Source: Calcarisporiella thermophila CBS 279.70 (taxonomy: Eukaryota; Calcarisporiellomycota). Taken from it: a stretch of 64,000 bases of DNA. Of this stretch, positions 34,162 to 46,772 are shown in pieces. A program made the position numbers and the translations under genes. The stretch is taken from NCBI RefSeq assembly GCF_041956535.1, contig NW_027192210.1, positions 190,273 through 254,272 of the forward strand. The letters run 5' to 3'. The notes beneath the pieces are model-generated. The model worked only from the letters and a program-made list of their open reading frames with translations. It was not told the DNA's origin and searched no databases. The number at the start of each line of letters is the position of its first letter. Positions within the stretch are counted from its first letter, which is position 1.

Positions 34162-37149
34162 CTATGTATTTCTAGGGGGGTACTGATCAGAGATCCTCCT
34201 GACATGATCCATCTCGTACCACAGATCGTCGGGTGCATTCGGTTGCTGGGCGTGTTGAGGGAAGTTGCCATGGACCGGAGGAGGGGGAGGAGGAGAAGAA
34301 GAAGGGGTGCGGTAAGACGGGCTCATACTCTGAAAATTAGGAGGCTGATCCGATGTTGCTATGGGAGGGGGTGGTACGGCAGAGAGCGGATTAGGGTCTC
34401 CAATGGGTCCATTGTAAGGAGTTGGATCCACCCATTCACGATGACCAGCCCCAGAACTTGCTTCGCGAGCAATATTGTGATGGGCTGCACCCGTGTGCGC
34501 ACTCGGTGGTATGGCCATAGCCCCATTGGGATTCAACATAGCGGCGGGAGCAGCTCCACCGCTGGCTCTTCTCCGTGCCGGCTCCGATTGATTCACCCGC
34601 TTCAATACCCTTCGTCTTCTTCTACAATACAAGACCCCATGCACCAACGCCGACACCAGCAGAATTCCCACCACAGTCAACACCGGGATGGCAATCACCT
34701 TGTTTTGCAGGATCCAACTGGCGATGGTCGCTCCTATGTCCCCGGACTGGCAAGAGCCTCGGAGACATTTTCCTCCAAACCCACAGGGCGTCCCGTCTAA
34801 GAATACGCCATTGAGTTGAAGGCACCCTTGGGGATTGGATGGGTCGGCACACACCAACTGACAACTCGACTCTTGGAAGCCGCACTGACGAGTGATGTTC
34901 ATTCGGGTCCCTCTTGCCACACACTGAGCATCTCTCGACTACAAGGGTTCAAATCAAAACAGAAAAAATGTGAGTGTTCAAGCGGGTTTCGCGCAATTGG
35001 GGTTTCCATGCCCCTACCGTGCATTGCCCTGAGGCACACTTGAGCCCATCCGATCCACAATCCGTCCCGTCTGGGAGCCGCTGGTTTGCAGGGCAGTTCG
35101 GGCTCTTTCCATCACACACCTCGTCAAGATCGCAGTGCGAGATCGCAGAACGGCAGAGTACCCCTGCTGGCTTCAAGCCGCAGGATTGACAGCAGTCGTT
35201 ATTTGCATCGCTGCACACGGCGCCTGGTTTCAGGGTGCAATTGGCAAAGCAACAGGCATCCTCTTGTTGACCGGGATCGCACTGCTCTCCTTCCTCCAAG
35301 ATGGAATTCCCACACATCGCCAGCGTCTCGATCCGACGCTGCCCAGGTGGTTGGAGGCAAAATCCCGTGCCCGGGATGGTGGAGCAGATATCGGCAACGG
35401 AACAGGGCGAGAAGTTATCGGTAAGAGCGTTATCCGCAGGACTCATAATGAACTGGTTTTGGGCATCGCATTGCTGCGAGTTGAGCGGGCAACAGTGGCA
35501 ATTGCCCACGCACGGGCAGTCGGCCGCGGTGCAGTCGTGGATGGCCCCAAAGCCATGCCCCACCTCGTGGGCAACTACCTTCCATTCGTCACGTGTTATC
35601 GAAGACACCCCCGTCCCAGACACCTAGGCGCATCGAGTTCATTGACAAACATAAAAAAAAAATTGAACAAGGTCATAGGAGAGGATAGGGATCGGAAATA
35701 AGCCTACCCAGTTCACCGTGCCATCGGAATCTTGTCGCAGAGTGGAGGATGAGCACAGCTGCCCAACCCAGGCTATCCCCACCTTGATCCCTGTGGAGCA
35801 TTTGGTCATCAGGTGCCACAGCCCGGCACCGTCTTCTCCCCTTTGGCCTCGCCACTGGCTAAAATCATTTAGGCGCATGTCGATCGTATAAGCATCGCTG
35901 CAATCTCGATTCCAGGCCACGCTTTGCGAGTTGCAGGGCGGGGGAAAGATGTTGAGGTAGATGATCCCCAACGAGACATTGAAAAAGCGCTCGTAGATCC
36001 CCGAGGCCGTATTGAAATCGGTGATAATTTGGCGCCTGGCCGCATCCGACGACTGGTAGGCTTCAACGTAAGTGCAGTCGGCGGCCACCCCCATATAGTT
36101 GATTAGCCTGGATTTGGGACACCCCCCCGCGGCCCTAGCTCTTAGCTCCCGTGGAAAGAATCTTCCCAATTGATTTTCTCCCACGAACGAACGTTCATAG
36201 AGCGACGTGTGGTTGAGCGAGGGGAGATCACTCCGACGAACACGGCTATGAAGTCCGGACACTCCACAAGTAGATGAGCTGTTTCCAGTCTGCACGACGT
36301 CGCTATCTCGATACAATACCATCAACGCGTCCCCTGCGAATTCATCCGGATCGGGATCCTCAGCACGTTTAACACGTCGAAATACATGCTTAGGCCGGAC
36401 ATGGTATATTTCGCCCCAAGCACTGAAGGCCCCTTCGAACAGCAGCCGATTCGTCTCGCTATCCCTACATTCATTAGAGGGTTCAGGGAGTTTATACTTG
36501 TGTTTCTTGAGGGGAAAGAAGTGGAAAGCACATCCGCACGAAGAGCGGAGGGATGCTTCTGTTTACCCTGGATGTTCATGCACCACGATCCTTGCCCATC
36601 CCACGGACCCGTCCCTCCACCAGTCCCCGCTATCACGTACAACCCCAACCCAGTCGTGATCCCACCACCGTTTTGATATATCCTCGCCGACCGTGACAGC
36701 ACCCCTATAGACCCTCCACTCGTCTCGGCGCATGACTTCGCCTTTCCCGGATTCTCCCCAATTCAACCGCGCTTCCGGGTGAAAGAGGTCATCATTGGGG
36801 TCTAGATGCAGATTGAAAGTGTGTCCAGGTACGTCAATCCGAATCCGCAGGGTGTCGTTGTGGCGAAGTTGGCCCTGATTTTCGGCGTGAAACCCCAAAA
36901 TCTCGGCGGTAGGATGAATGGGATGGATAACGGTGAGGGGCGAATCAAGAAAGCTGTGTGCTAAATTATTCATGCAACGAAAAATGAGCGGATAAATAGA
37001 GGGCCCGGACCAAGGCTGGAAATGCTCATGAAATGAAATGGAATTAGCTATCTACCCCTGACCAATGGCGCATGCGGCACCCACATCCAGAGCAGCAGCA
37101 GGCCGCATTGTACTATAGTGGAGCAGGCAACCAGCATTTTTTCGACCAT
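34162..37149 (-). CDS. ADAM-family membrane metalloprotease
   Basis: Five exons (37063-37149, 36567-37015, 35708-36464, 35018-35623, 34162-34938) give 891 residues. Domains in order: signal peptide, pro-domain (LAHSFLDSPLTVIHPIHP), a zinc protease domain with HEVGHGFGAIHD (H450, E451, H454, H460), a disintegrin domain rich in Cys (CGNSILEEGEQCDPG, CDLDEVCDGKSPNC), a Cys-rich region, one membrane segment (about 714-736) and a basic then Pro-rich cytosolic tail. This is the order of animal ADAMs and fungal ADM-A/B. It should shed or degrade surface and extracellular proteins. The signal-peptide exon is less certain: it needs a donor reading GTCAGG, but without it the protein would lack a secretion signal. 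The protease motif is intact, so activity is expected. Confidence 0.9.
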
Positions 37150-37471
37150 GCTTTGCCAGAATGCTAGGAAAGGATCTTACCAATACTCTCAGCCCTGTTC
37201 TTGAAATTTCGAAAAGCCATCCAAAAACGGTGGCGAATAATGCCAAGATACCAAGAAAGTATGTGGACCCATGAATTATTTAAGGAAAAGCCTCGGATAA
37301 AATCCAGAGTTTTGATTGATCAGTGATCTTGATTTTAGGCTGATGATGAGTTTAAGAAAATTAAGTAATATATAAAAAAAAACAAGAGGCCTCTAAACTA
37401 GTACTCAATATCCATTCCCATACAAAATGCTTGGATAATAATGCTACATTTCCCCTTATTGACTGCATCGC
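37150..37471. other. intergenic
   Basis: 5' flank of the ADAM gene and 3' flank of PMT2, both minus strand. Short and AT-rich; nothing else is seen. Confidence 0.6.
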
Positions 37472-40254
37472 TTAGTCATCGGCGATATTCCAGCTCTTCC
37501 GCCACCTCAAGTGCTTCAGCTGTCGCGACGGATACCCGACCCCGAACGAAATATCCGCAAAGTACACAAACGTGACCACCACGGCAAAGAGCAGTGCCAG
37601 CAATGCAGTGATACGCGCGAAGGATGGGAGGCGGACGGTGAGCACGCCCTCTATAAGATAACAGGGCATGAAGGCGGAAAAATAGAGGGCGGGGAAGTAG
37701 TGATGCAGATAGGTCACCCGACCCATTATCCAGAAGGGTAGGTAATGCAGCAGCCAGCCAATGCCGACTAGTTGGCCAACATGAAGCATCTGGTACCATT
37801 GTTCTAAGAAGGGCCAGGTTTCAAGGATTAACCACAAGTGAAAAAAAAAGAACACCCAACAGCACGGCACACTCATTCCATACCTGGTCGCAAATCGTAC
37901 ATCTGCCGCTTCTGCCTCAGGACAAGTCCCATGAGAATTAGGGCGAATAATCCTATGGAGCCGATCGAGGACCACCACACTATGGGGTTGCCGAGCAGGT
38001 AGAATTTGATGGCATCGTCGGCCCAGTTGCACATGCGCAATCCCACCGTGAGAAGTGGCCATTCGCGGGGAAGGGAGGAGATAATATCCTCTTTGTTGGG
38101 ATCCGGGGTCATGGCATTATTGCTGGTCATCATTGCAACGTTGAGATGGATCACATTCTTAAGGAAATTGGATCGAGCGCGGTAAAAGTTTTTAGGCGGA
38201 GGTGGGACTGCACGGGTGGAGAGGCATTTTAGTCAGTCCGAAAGTAAATAGAGGGGGAGGACAAGGGCGGAAACGAGTACTTACGATTTTCATGCCAGTG
38301 CTTCTCGATATTCCACATGGCATAAGGGTCATTGACCGGATTGTCCTTCTCACAGGTCACCTCGATTTGCTTGAATCCCCACTGAGGCAGGTTGGTGCGA
38401 CGCGCCGCCAGAAGACATCCCAAGAGCTTATGCCTCAGTCTAAAGCGGGTCAGCAGGGTGCGCAGGTGGCCCACATTTCCATAGGTGTCGTCGACAATCT
38501 CCACCCTCCACAAATCGTTGTCATCCCCAAACGTCGCGTTCCCGTAGCAGCTGACTTCCCACTGGGATTTTGTGACGGGCGCTTCGACGGCATGGCTGTG
38601 CAATGTGTGGCCAGTGAAGCGATGCAACACGCGAACCACGTCGCCATCCTTCACCTCAGTGAATGGGCCCTCTGTACTGGGAAGGGGCTCTCCGAGGGGC
38701 GGCAAAAAGATCCAATCGTTATTATCATCTTTGTGGTGATAGCACGTCACCTGCTGTTGCTTGGACCCGACGGGATAAGCTTGTACATGCGAGTGCAGCA
38801 AGCCGCCACCGAAGCCAGAATTCTTGATGGTGACATTGGAGCCGTATATGACATCCACCGGGCTCTTGTCAAGGTCATTCCCAATGAGCCCTGCTTGGAA
38901 AAGCGAGGTCATCTGAGCATCGCCCGGTCCGCTCCGTGTGAGAATCGCAAAGTGAATCGCGAAACATGCCAAGTAGATGGCGATGGGCACCAAGATGAGG
39001 CACACAATTCGCGCCATCCAATGCTTAATGTAGGTCGACTGTTCAAATCGAAGACAGAGACTAAGTCATTACCAAGATTGACTCGAATTCAACCTGGAGG
39101 GAACTTACGACTGGCATTTGGAGATCCCCTAACTTATTCCAGAGATCCAAAACGGTGTATAATCCGACCAGCGCAACCGCAAAGAGCCCGACCCACTTGA
39201 CACTCGACACACATCCAATAGACACCCCCGTCAGGAAGAGCCAGGCCCACCATCGAGTTGAAAATGGTCTGCCAAAGAAGAAATTGGTTGTAGTTAGCTC
39301 CTCCCTTCCCTCATGGTCAATAGTTCGATAATTACTCATTTTGACAGTTGTGGAATTTCGCTAGGCAATAGAAGCTGGTGCTCGTGAAGAAGAGCAGGAT
39401 TGAATCCAAGAGAATAAACCGACTAATTGTCAAGAGCGCATTATCTAAGTGTGGATAGTGGGCAATGAGCACTTGGTGCTCTCATCTGAAGAGAAGTGAT
39501 GGTGCTCGTGTCTACGTTACCTAATAAAATCATCGTGCCTACCACCAACGCCGCCAGCCGCGAGTATTTGAGCTCCAATGCCGTGAAATAGGCAATGGGC
39601 ACTATCAACGCGCCAAACGCGGCACAGAACAGGCGCATGACAGAATAGTTGACATTTTCGGGGTAATCTTTACCAGATTCGAAGTCGAACGAACCATCAT
39701 ATCCAGCCAAAATGCCCGAGAGACCAATGAGCATCTTCCCCAGCGGTGGGTGGACATCAAAGTAAAATTCGCGCTTCAAGTAATGAGATGCAAACTAATG
39801 GAGGACGGATGGGAGAGGAGGAGGGGAGAGGGGAATAAATATTCTGGAATAAATAGGCACTAATGAAACTCATTCAATCTACCTTTCCAAAGTGCGCCTA
39901 GTGTGGAAAAGTGAATATCTGATTAAGAGCGGTTCCAAATCTTCTACTGGAGTAGATAATTACCTCGTCCCACACGACATATTTTGCGTAGTCAATATCA
40001 ACAAATCGCGTGAAAAAAGCGAAAAAGGTCAGCAATAAAGGCAATGCTATATCCCAAACATTCTGGTATATGCCCAGGTACAGTATGCAGCCGCGTTAAT
40101 CCCAATTGCAAAATAGCTCAGGTTAGGCAGCAAGTACCTTTTTTGTCAATGGCTTCTTGGCAAGTCTGTCGTATTTCTCTCCTTCTCTCACATCGCTAAA
40201 AGGAATGTCGCGCTTTTCACTCCTTGCCAAGTGGCGTTGTCGGAGAGTATCCAT
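37472..40254 (-). CDS. PMT2: protein O-mannosyltransferase, PMT2 family
   Basis: Nine exons (40138-40254, 39964-40062, 39883-39897, 39521-39794, 39336-39444, 39109-39268, 38285-39038, 37884-38207, 37472-37803) give 727 residues. Pmt2 transfers mannose from dolichol-P-mannose to Ser/Thr of secretory proteins in the ER lumen, usually with Pmt1. The catalytic acidic pair D71-E72 begins loop 1 (WDEAHFGKFASHY, then [16 protein letters not shown]). The luminal MIR region lies at about 320-490 ([32 protein letters not shown]), and hydrophobic segments are on both sides. The GLLHSH and [12 protein letters not shown] segments fit PMT2/POMT2 better than PMT1 or PMT4. Exon 3 is only 15 nt and codes AHFGK, part of the conserved loop. 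Confidence 0.95.
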
Positions 40255-42056
40255 TATTGATCTTTTACCTTGTCAAGGTTTGAAGTGAAAAAAGAAAAAT
40301 TAGAGCAAAGAGAAATAGGAAGCTCAATATTTTTTTTACTCAATATAAAGAAAGGAGAATAAAAAAATAACAAGGCGCAGGCTCAAAGAGATTTGCCCTG
40401 ACCCCTTTATTACCTCCTTTATTATCTGTCTTCGAGAGGGCGAAGGAAACCCTTGAGGAATGAAAGGAAAATGAATACAAAATACTCCGAACGCAGTCAC
40501 AACCGATCACAATTGACTGTGCCTTCCCAGATATTAACGGACAATTTCTAAAATTACCTCCTTGGGGAGATTTTCCGGGAGCCTTCACGGTCAATCGCAC
40601 TATTACACTCTATTCAACGAAAGCAAGAAAATCCAATGCATCTATGGCGAGTTGGTGGCGTAAACGAAAGTATTGATGACGAGAGCTGCCAGATTTATCC
40701 CTCCAAAAGGCGGTATCCGGGACTAATGACTATTTCCATTTCGAAACGAGCCCATTTGCCCAACAATCCGCCCAATAGGTCGCCACTTTTGTAGTAGAAG
40801 CATTAAAAAACTAACTCGGGCTGGATTCGATCCTACAGTTGCAGACAGGCGAAAGTGCAAGCCTCTTCGCAGTAGATTTCCGTTTCGGACTAAGAGCGGG
40901 TCGCTTGCCATATAATTAGCGACTAATCACGTTCATATCCTTTCGATTAGCCGCTCTCTCTGGCCCCCCTATTCATAAATTGCGCGGACATTGGCGGTTG
41001 AAATGCACGAATCCGAGGGAAATAGCTTTCCCGCTACGATGAAGGCTGGGAGAGCGGCTTGGTAGGCAAACTCATTGCTCGCTATTAGGTTTAAAGCCGG
41101 TAGCAGCACCTCTCCTCTTCTTTACATGCGCTCTCTTTCTAGCGTGGCGCCAAGAGTCCTTGGGAAACTCCTGGTTTGGGCAGCCGATGGAAGAGTGACA
41201 GAATACCGTTGACGAAATTTCAAGCCCCGAATGCAAAAGACGATCTTAAACTCTACCTCAATCAAGTCTAAACTTTAATGACTCGTTTTTGGACAAAAGA
41301 GGCAAATTCTCTCCACTTGGATCCGCGACTGTATTCGACATAGCGTGGAGAGCTCTTTTATAAGTCTTTGTCAAGTATGAGAAATTAGCCAAGCAGTTCT
41401 ACACGAACCGCAACATGGGCAGTCGTGATGAGCGGCTCTTGTTAACAAACAAAGGGGCGTGGCTAGTCTCGCGCAAAGAATCTACACTCAACGGAGAAGC
41501 CAACAACCGCTGAGGCTGGTGGGGGAAGGGGGGTTACTCAGAGTTTGGCTTTGTGTATTTTCTATTTTTCTCTCCCAGAGGATAGGGGTTTTGTTTGCTA
41601 GATAATGGAAGCAAGGAAGTTCTTTGTGGGCTGCTCTACCATTGTTTTTCAGGAACTTGCCACGAGCCTCCGATAGAGACGATGCAGAGGTTTGGACCAC
41701 AATCCTAATTACAGAGGATACAATGCGAACAAGGGCTGCGGCCTCAAGGAGAGGCCCTAGGTTGCGGGAGCCGTAATATCAAGCGGTTGGGAGAGCCGAG
41801 ATCATATATAATGCGCTCTCTCAATGTGTCTTTTCATTATCTTCGGAGAATTGGCCGGGAGTCGTAGCGAATCGCCGAGCAGGATCAAGGTACGGGTCAC
41901 AATGCGGGTTATGCAGCCTAGCTCTACGTATTGTCTGATTACACAGCCAGCAGACCTTATAAATCTTGGGGTTTTTTTTTCAGTCTCCATCTGTTAGACT
42001 TTGCCTCTCTTCTGTTGTGTTGAGTCTATGACCTTGGTCCCAAGGTCGCTGGTGTT
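40255..42056. other. intergenic, long divergent spacer
   Basis: 1.8 kb between the divergent PMT2 and GDSL genes. No protein gene is recognisable; short open frames overlap on both strands. A tRNA-like minus-strand segment lies at about 40800-40915, with a B-box-like sequence (40823-40833) and a T6 run (40805-40810), but it does not fold as a full tRNA. Confidence 0.55.
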
Positions 42057-43279
42057 ATGTACAAACGGTTGTTTCTCTTGTTTCTCTCACTGCTGTTGAT
42101 TGCATCGTATATCCTATGGAATTCTCCTCTCCAATGGCCTCCCCCGAAGCCGGAATTGGGTTTCCAACAAAACATCACCACGCTGGTCGTCTTTGGAGAC
42201 AGCTACTCAGACAATGGGCATACTCGTGCAAGAAAGTACTCCTTTGCTGTAAGTTCTCTGATTTTGGAGAGCTGCACGGCACCCCAATACTCAATCTTCC
42301 TTTCCGACTGGATAGAGAAAGTATTCGACCAACGGCAAAACTTGGAATCAGTATCTTAGCGATCGCCTGTCTTTCACGCTCTATAATTTCGCATGGAGCG
42401 GGGCGACGGCCGACAATGTAGGGCTGCCTTTCTTAGATGCCGAGAAAGACTAAGCCTAACTTCTCTTTCACCAAATAGTCTATTGTGAAGCGCTACACCC
42501 CCAGTGTAAAGGAGCAGGTCAAGCTCTTCTACCGCGGCGCCGTTGACGGGGTGCACGGCTCGTCGCTAAAGTGGAGTCCTGAACGCACGCTGTTTAGCAT
42601 ATGGATCGGAGTCAATGATGTGACCGATATCTTTTTTCAAGGGGATAACGCTACACGGTACGACCTTGATATCGCTTCCGTCCGAAAATCCATGGTAAGC
42701 TTTTCTCCCGGCTTCCGCTTTCTTCACGGATGAGTCCAGGTTAGACTAACGGCTCGCTGAACTTCGCTCCCGGCCACAGGAGGATTTGGTTAGCCATGGG
42801 GCTCGCCACTTCATGCTGATCAACGTGCCCCCGATCCAACACATGCCCATAGTCTGGCAGCGATCGCGCAGCAATTCCACCACCGTCTCCCGATTCTCCA
42901 CCCTTGTCCAGTCCTACAACACAAAGCTTGAGCAGCTTGCGCGGACTTTCCGCGCATTCCACGCTGACGTCGGGGTAGATGTGCTATTCATCGACGCTCA
43001 TGGCATCTATAGCGAGCTCATCCAGAGTAACCTCTTTGCTAACACTGAGGACCCGTGCTCACCAGAGAGCAGCCTGTGGAGGCATTGCCGGCACCCAGAC
43101 AACTATTTGTTCTGGGACACCTGGCACCCTACAAGTAAGTCGAGTGCGGACTCTCTATATTATGAAACACGACGCTGATCCACTTTTCTTCATGTTTAGC
43201 CCGGGTCCACAGGATGATGGCGGAGGTCGTCTACGAAGTATTGGTAAAACACTGGACCCTCCCTTCCCCTGCTGTGTAG
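42057..43279 (+). CDS. GDSL-type (SGNH) esterase/lipase, secreted or membrane-anchored
   Basis: Five exons (42057-42248, 42316-42417, 42479-42694, 42780-43134, 43200-43279) give 314 residues. It begins with a hydrophobic leader (MYKRLFLLFLSLLLIASYIL), so it should be secreted or ER-anchored. Catalytic blocks: block I FGDSYSDNG with Ser49, block III GVND (142-145, Asn of the oxyanion hole), and block V DTWHPT with Asp283 and His286. These complete the Ser-Asp-His set. The family hydrolyses esters of lipids, sugars or cell-wall polymers; the substrate here is unknown. The first intron boundary gives RKYSFA followed by RKYSTNGKTW; the near-repeat is unusual but keeps the frame. Two Cys-containing segments before block V suggest extracellular disulfides. 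Confidence 0.9.
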
Positions 43280-43815
43280 GGTGACGAGCTATTTGTGTCC
43301 ATCTATATCTCTTATTTATTTGCTATCCACTCACCTGACGATCTATATCTGTATTAACTGATACTCTCTACCTCGTGTTTAATACCCCCTCTCCCCCTCC
43401 CAGCTATCCCGCTTGTAATTCAACCTCTTTTGATCAAGGATCTCCAACCTTTATTTTTTTTTTCTGTACAATATATGAATGATGGCGACAACATCCTGAA
43501 AATAAAAAAAGTCCGATATATATATATACAACATTGTACATAGCCTTTGTGAGTTAAAAATAGGCAAGTTATGTTGACGGGAGGTGAAGAAAAAAAGTAT
43601 GGGAAATTAGAAACAAATAAAAGCGATTAGATCGAGGTGTTTTGCCGCTGGGATGAATGGGTGAATAGGTGCCGTAATAGAAGACCGGGGCATTAGAGGT
43701 ATATAAAAGAAAGAGGAGTAAAAGATTAAAAAAAAAAGGGGGGGGGGGAAACAAAAATACAGGGTTCAACAGTGGGATGTCGTCATGATGAATTGTAAAA
43801 AAAAAGACAAGCTGC
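43280..43815. other. intergenic, convergent 3' regions
   Basis: 3' flanks of the GDSL gene and the gp78-like gene. It has T, A and G homopolymer runs (for example G10 at 43739-43748). No gene is seen. Confidence 0.6.
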
Positions 43816-45649
43816 TTATGACGCTTGGCAAGATAGACTGGCTTCTCGCTCACGCATCTGAGCTTCCTCGGCCACATTTCTACTGCCCCGGGGCTCGCGT
43901 GAGACTACTTCTAGGGTAATATTCCACGGTAGCTGGCTGCTCCATTCCTCGCTATTAAAACTGAATACGGATCGATTCCGTCGTAGAGTGGTGCCTCTCC
44001 CATCCTCTTGCATCAACATGGAGTTGTGTTGCGACATCGTCCTGGATGTATGGGAGAGATCGAAGGACGTCAGGCCTAAAGGCTGTCGGCAGGTTGGGCA
44101 GGAGGGAGCTTGGCAAGCTCGCTCAAACCATGCACGCAAGCAAGAGGCATGAAAGCAGTGGCCGCAGGGAAGACGTTTTGCATTGGTCATGGTGTCGCGG
44201 CAAATTGCACAGTCATCTTTATAATCCTGTAGCTCTTTCACCGTTGCACTGGGATATCTGATCAGATATGAGGCAAAAAGGAAAAAAAAAGAAGAGGAAA
44301 ACCCCGTTTAGTATTCCATACTACTTAAGCATCTCTGTTGTCGTTGAATAGGAGACGAACCTGGTCTGCATATCCGAAATCACCCTCAGATAGTGATAGT
44401 AGCTTGTGATTTTCTTCCTTAAATTATTGAATACGCTTCGCATATTAAGGAGGAGCACCGCATCGATGAGGGTCAAAGAAACCCCGTGCAACAGGATGAT
44501 ATGCATGTAATGGCCAAGGGTCGCGACGAGGATGAGTATATCTGTGATGAACTCGGTGTAATAAAGCATAACGCCTTTTTCTTCCCAGATCCCACTGGTG
44601 GAGAGGTCGCGGATGTGGATGCCGTATTTAATGAGGGTTTGAAGAGTATCAAGAAAGAGGGTGAAAGACTATAGAATAAAAATAGGAGGGAGGGTTAGGG
44701 CGAGCGCTTACAGAGGATAGAATAAGAGAAGGTAACCTCAAAAGTAAGTAGTAGGAGCATAGTCGGAAATATCGAGGCACATACTGAGAACCAGAACACA
44801 TCAGACACCAGAATCAGAACAAGCAATGACAGAATTTTCAGATGGGATTTGAATGGTACATTGGGGCAGAAGGCCAACTGCTCATCGTTAAAAATAGCGC
44901 ATCAACATCAGCATTCGTCTCAATTAATTGCTTAGCGCAAAGGTCATTATTACTTACGTATTCAAAGCGATCCCGGCAGAGCATGCTAAATATTCTTAAA
45001 AACCCGAGGATGGTGAACCATGAGATCCAAATCATAAGATCCTCCCATTTGGGCTCGAGGATAGCTCCAATGAACACAACCTTGAAAAGCAAAAAATTCA
45101 GCAGTCTGTCGCGCATGTGCTAAAATGGAAATCATGAAGGTGAGCAACACTGTCAGAAATCAAGGAATGTGAATAGGGCTGATCGGAAGACTCACTTGGC
45201 TTTCAATCACACGCAATTCGCCAAAAAAGAATCGTAAGGTGGTGCGACCCAGAAGGTAGAGCATACAGTAGGCCATATTTAAAAAGACCTGGTGCACATC
45301 GGGAAACACTAGTTAGCATAAGTTTGCCATCAGAGGTTTAGAATCGACTCACAAGTACGCAAATCTTCTCATTCTGTAAAAAATAAAAAAATGATTGTAG
45401 GATGGCGCTTAGATGCCTGTTTGTAGCAAGTACAGCCTCGGATGGAGCGCGTGCGAGATACCGCTCTGCCAGGAATGGCATTCCGAACAGCATGTCCTTG
45501 GCTCTTAATGGTTCAGGATCATGGGCGGATGATTCTGGATATGACGTAGCAATGGCCTGAAACGATGTCCACAAAGTGCCGGTAAAAAAGGAATAGCAGA
45601 TGGTAAGCAAGGTTGCCGCTAATGAGAAGCAAAACCACTTGATCCACAT
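43816..45649 (-). CDS. gp78/AMFR-like multi-pass RING E3 ubiquitin ligase
   Basis: Six exons (45353-45649, 45196-45288, 44958-45119, 44737-44877, 44361-44668, 43816-44257) give 480 residues. About six to seven hydrophobic segments in the first 300 residues place it in the ER membrane. A RING-H2 follows (CAICRDTMTNAKRLPCGHCF, HASCL, CPTCRQPL), preceded by the family sequence YPSATVKELQDYKDDCAIC. Hrd1/gp78 ligases ubiquitinate misfolded ER proteins for proteasomal degradation (ERAD). The region before the RING (ESFTLFLDTLQTLIKYGIHI then RDLSTSGIWEEKG) fits gp78 better than Hrd1, and the post-RING QLPWNITLEV resembles the gp78 segment before its CUE domain. The chain ends there, so the CUE and p97-binding parts are absent. 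Confidence 0.9.
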
Positions 45650-46772
45650 TGTATAAGAGACATGAAGAGAGAAACAAAGGTCCTAAGTTCTGAGAGCCAG
45701 AAAATGAAAATAAGTTTCCCTTTTAATTTGTGGCGAGAGCATCGTCTGGCTTTCAAATGTGACGTAGCAAGAATGATTATCGGCCGCATACGGGCGAGGG
45801 AGAGAGCTTAAATTTAGAGTGGATAGACGGTGGGAGTAAAAATAGGCGTTGTACTAGTGCAGCGTGACTCTTTTGCTTACCATGGCCAAGTCTTTATTTA
45901 GATCGATAGCAGCATAATACACCATTTGGCGTCAGCGTAGTCGATGGACGAGTCATATCCGTGTTCTGATTTCTCATGATCCTGAAAGTTTATGTTGTAT
46001 CCATTGCTTAGTAAAGAATTGGTTTTGGGACCTGGGGAGCACGCAGGGGGAAAAATGGAAAATAAAGCAGCGTTTAACTTTTTCAAAATAAAAACAAAAC
46101 ACTCATCTACCAAAGCTTAAAGAAATGGGACCAGATTTCCCCCAAATCACGGCCCTTATCCTTCCGAGCGTATTATTCGAGCTTCAATAAGTACTCATTC
46201 GATCAGGCGATTTTTAGCATCCCGGATCGGAACTGGCGCCATATCAGTCAGAATGAAAGGGGAAAATTTTGCCGCCAATGTCTGGGAGTCGAAATGGATA
46301 AGAGTTTAGGATATACGGGCGCTTCAGGGGAGGCCGATGAGATTGCCTCCAAGAATAAAGAACTCCTATTCGGAAACACTCTAAAGGTTTTGACTCCAAG
46401 CCGAATTTTAGAATCCAATAAGCGTAACCGCCACTTTAGGATGTGGCAGGACCCTGATGCTTAGCTCTTGGGAACAGTTGCACTGGAAGTTGAAGGCTAG
46501 AACTCTGGGCCAGGCCCTTATTTCCAGATTGCACTCCTCTTCTCCCACTTGATGCAATTCTCCATCATTCTATGTCCACACTCGAGGTCGGGTCTTTGTA
46601 GAAAGTTAAAAAGTTTGAAAATATAATAAGAATTCACTCTATTCTTCCCCCAGCCATGTCGCAGTTTAGATTAAACCCCCATGAGAGATAACTACAAGTG
46701 GCAGAAATAATACGATAGCAGCCACAGAGAATAAAAAAAAATAAAGTTCATAGAATAATATGGATCTATCGT
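45650..46772. other. intergenic
   Basis: 5' flank of the gp78-like gene and 3' flank of the SDR gene, both minus strand. The open frame 45898-46113 (minus) has no recognisable content. Nothing else is seen. Confidence 0.55.

Noticed and set aside
34105-34800. 231-codon plus-strand open frame
   Set aside because: Antisense to the last ADAM exon; low complexity, no domain.
38202-39200. 332-codon plus-strand open frame
   Set aside because: Antisense shadow of PMT2 exons 7 and 8, which are supported by family motifs.
40816-40915. Functional tRNA gene on the minus strand
   Set aside because: The T loop and B box are recognisable but no acceptor stem pairs and the A box is poor; reported only as a remnant.
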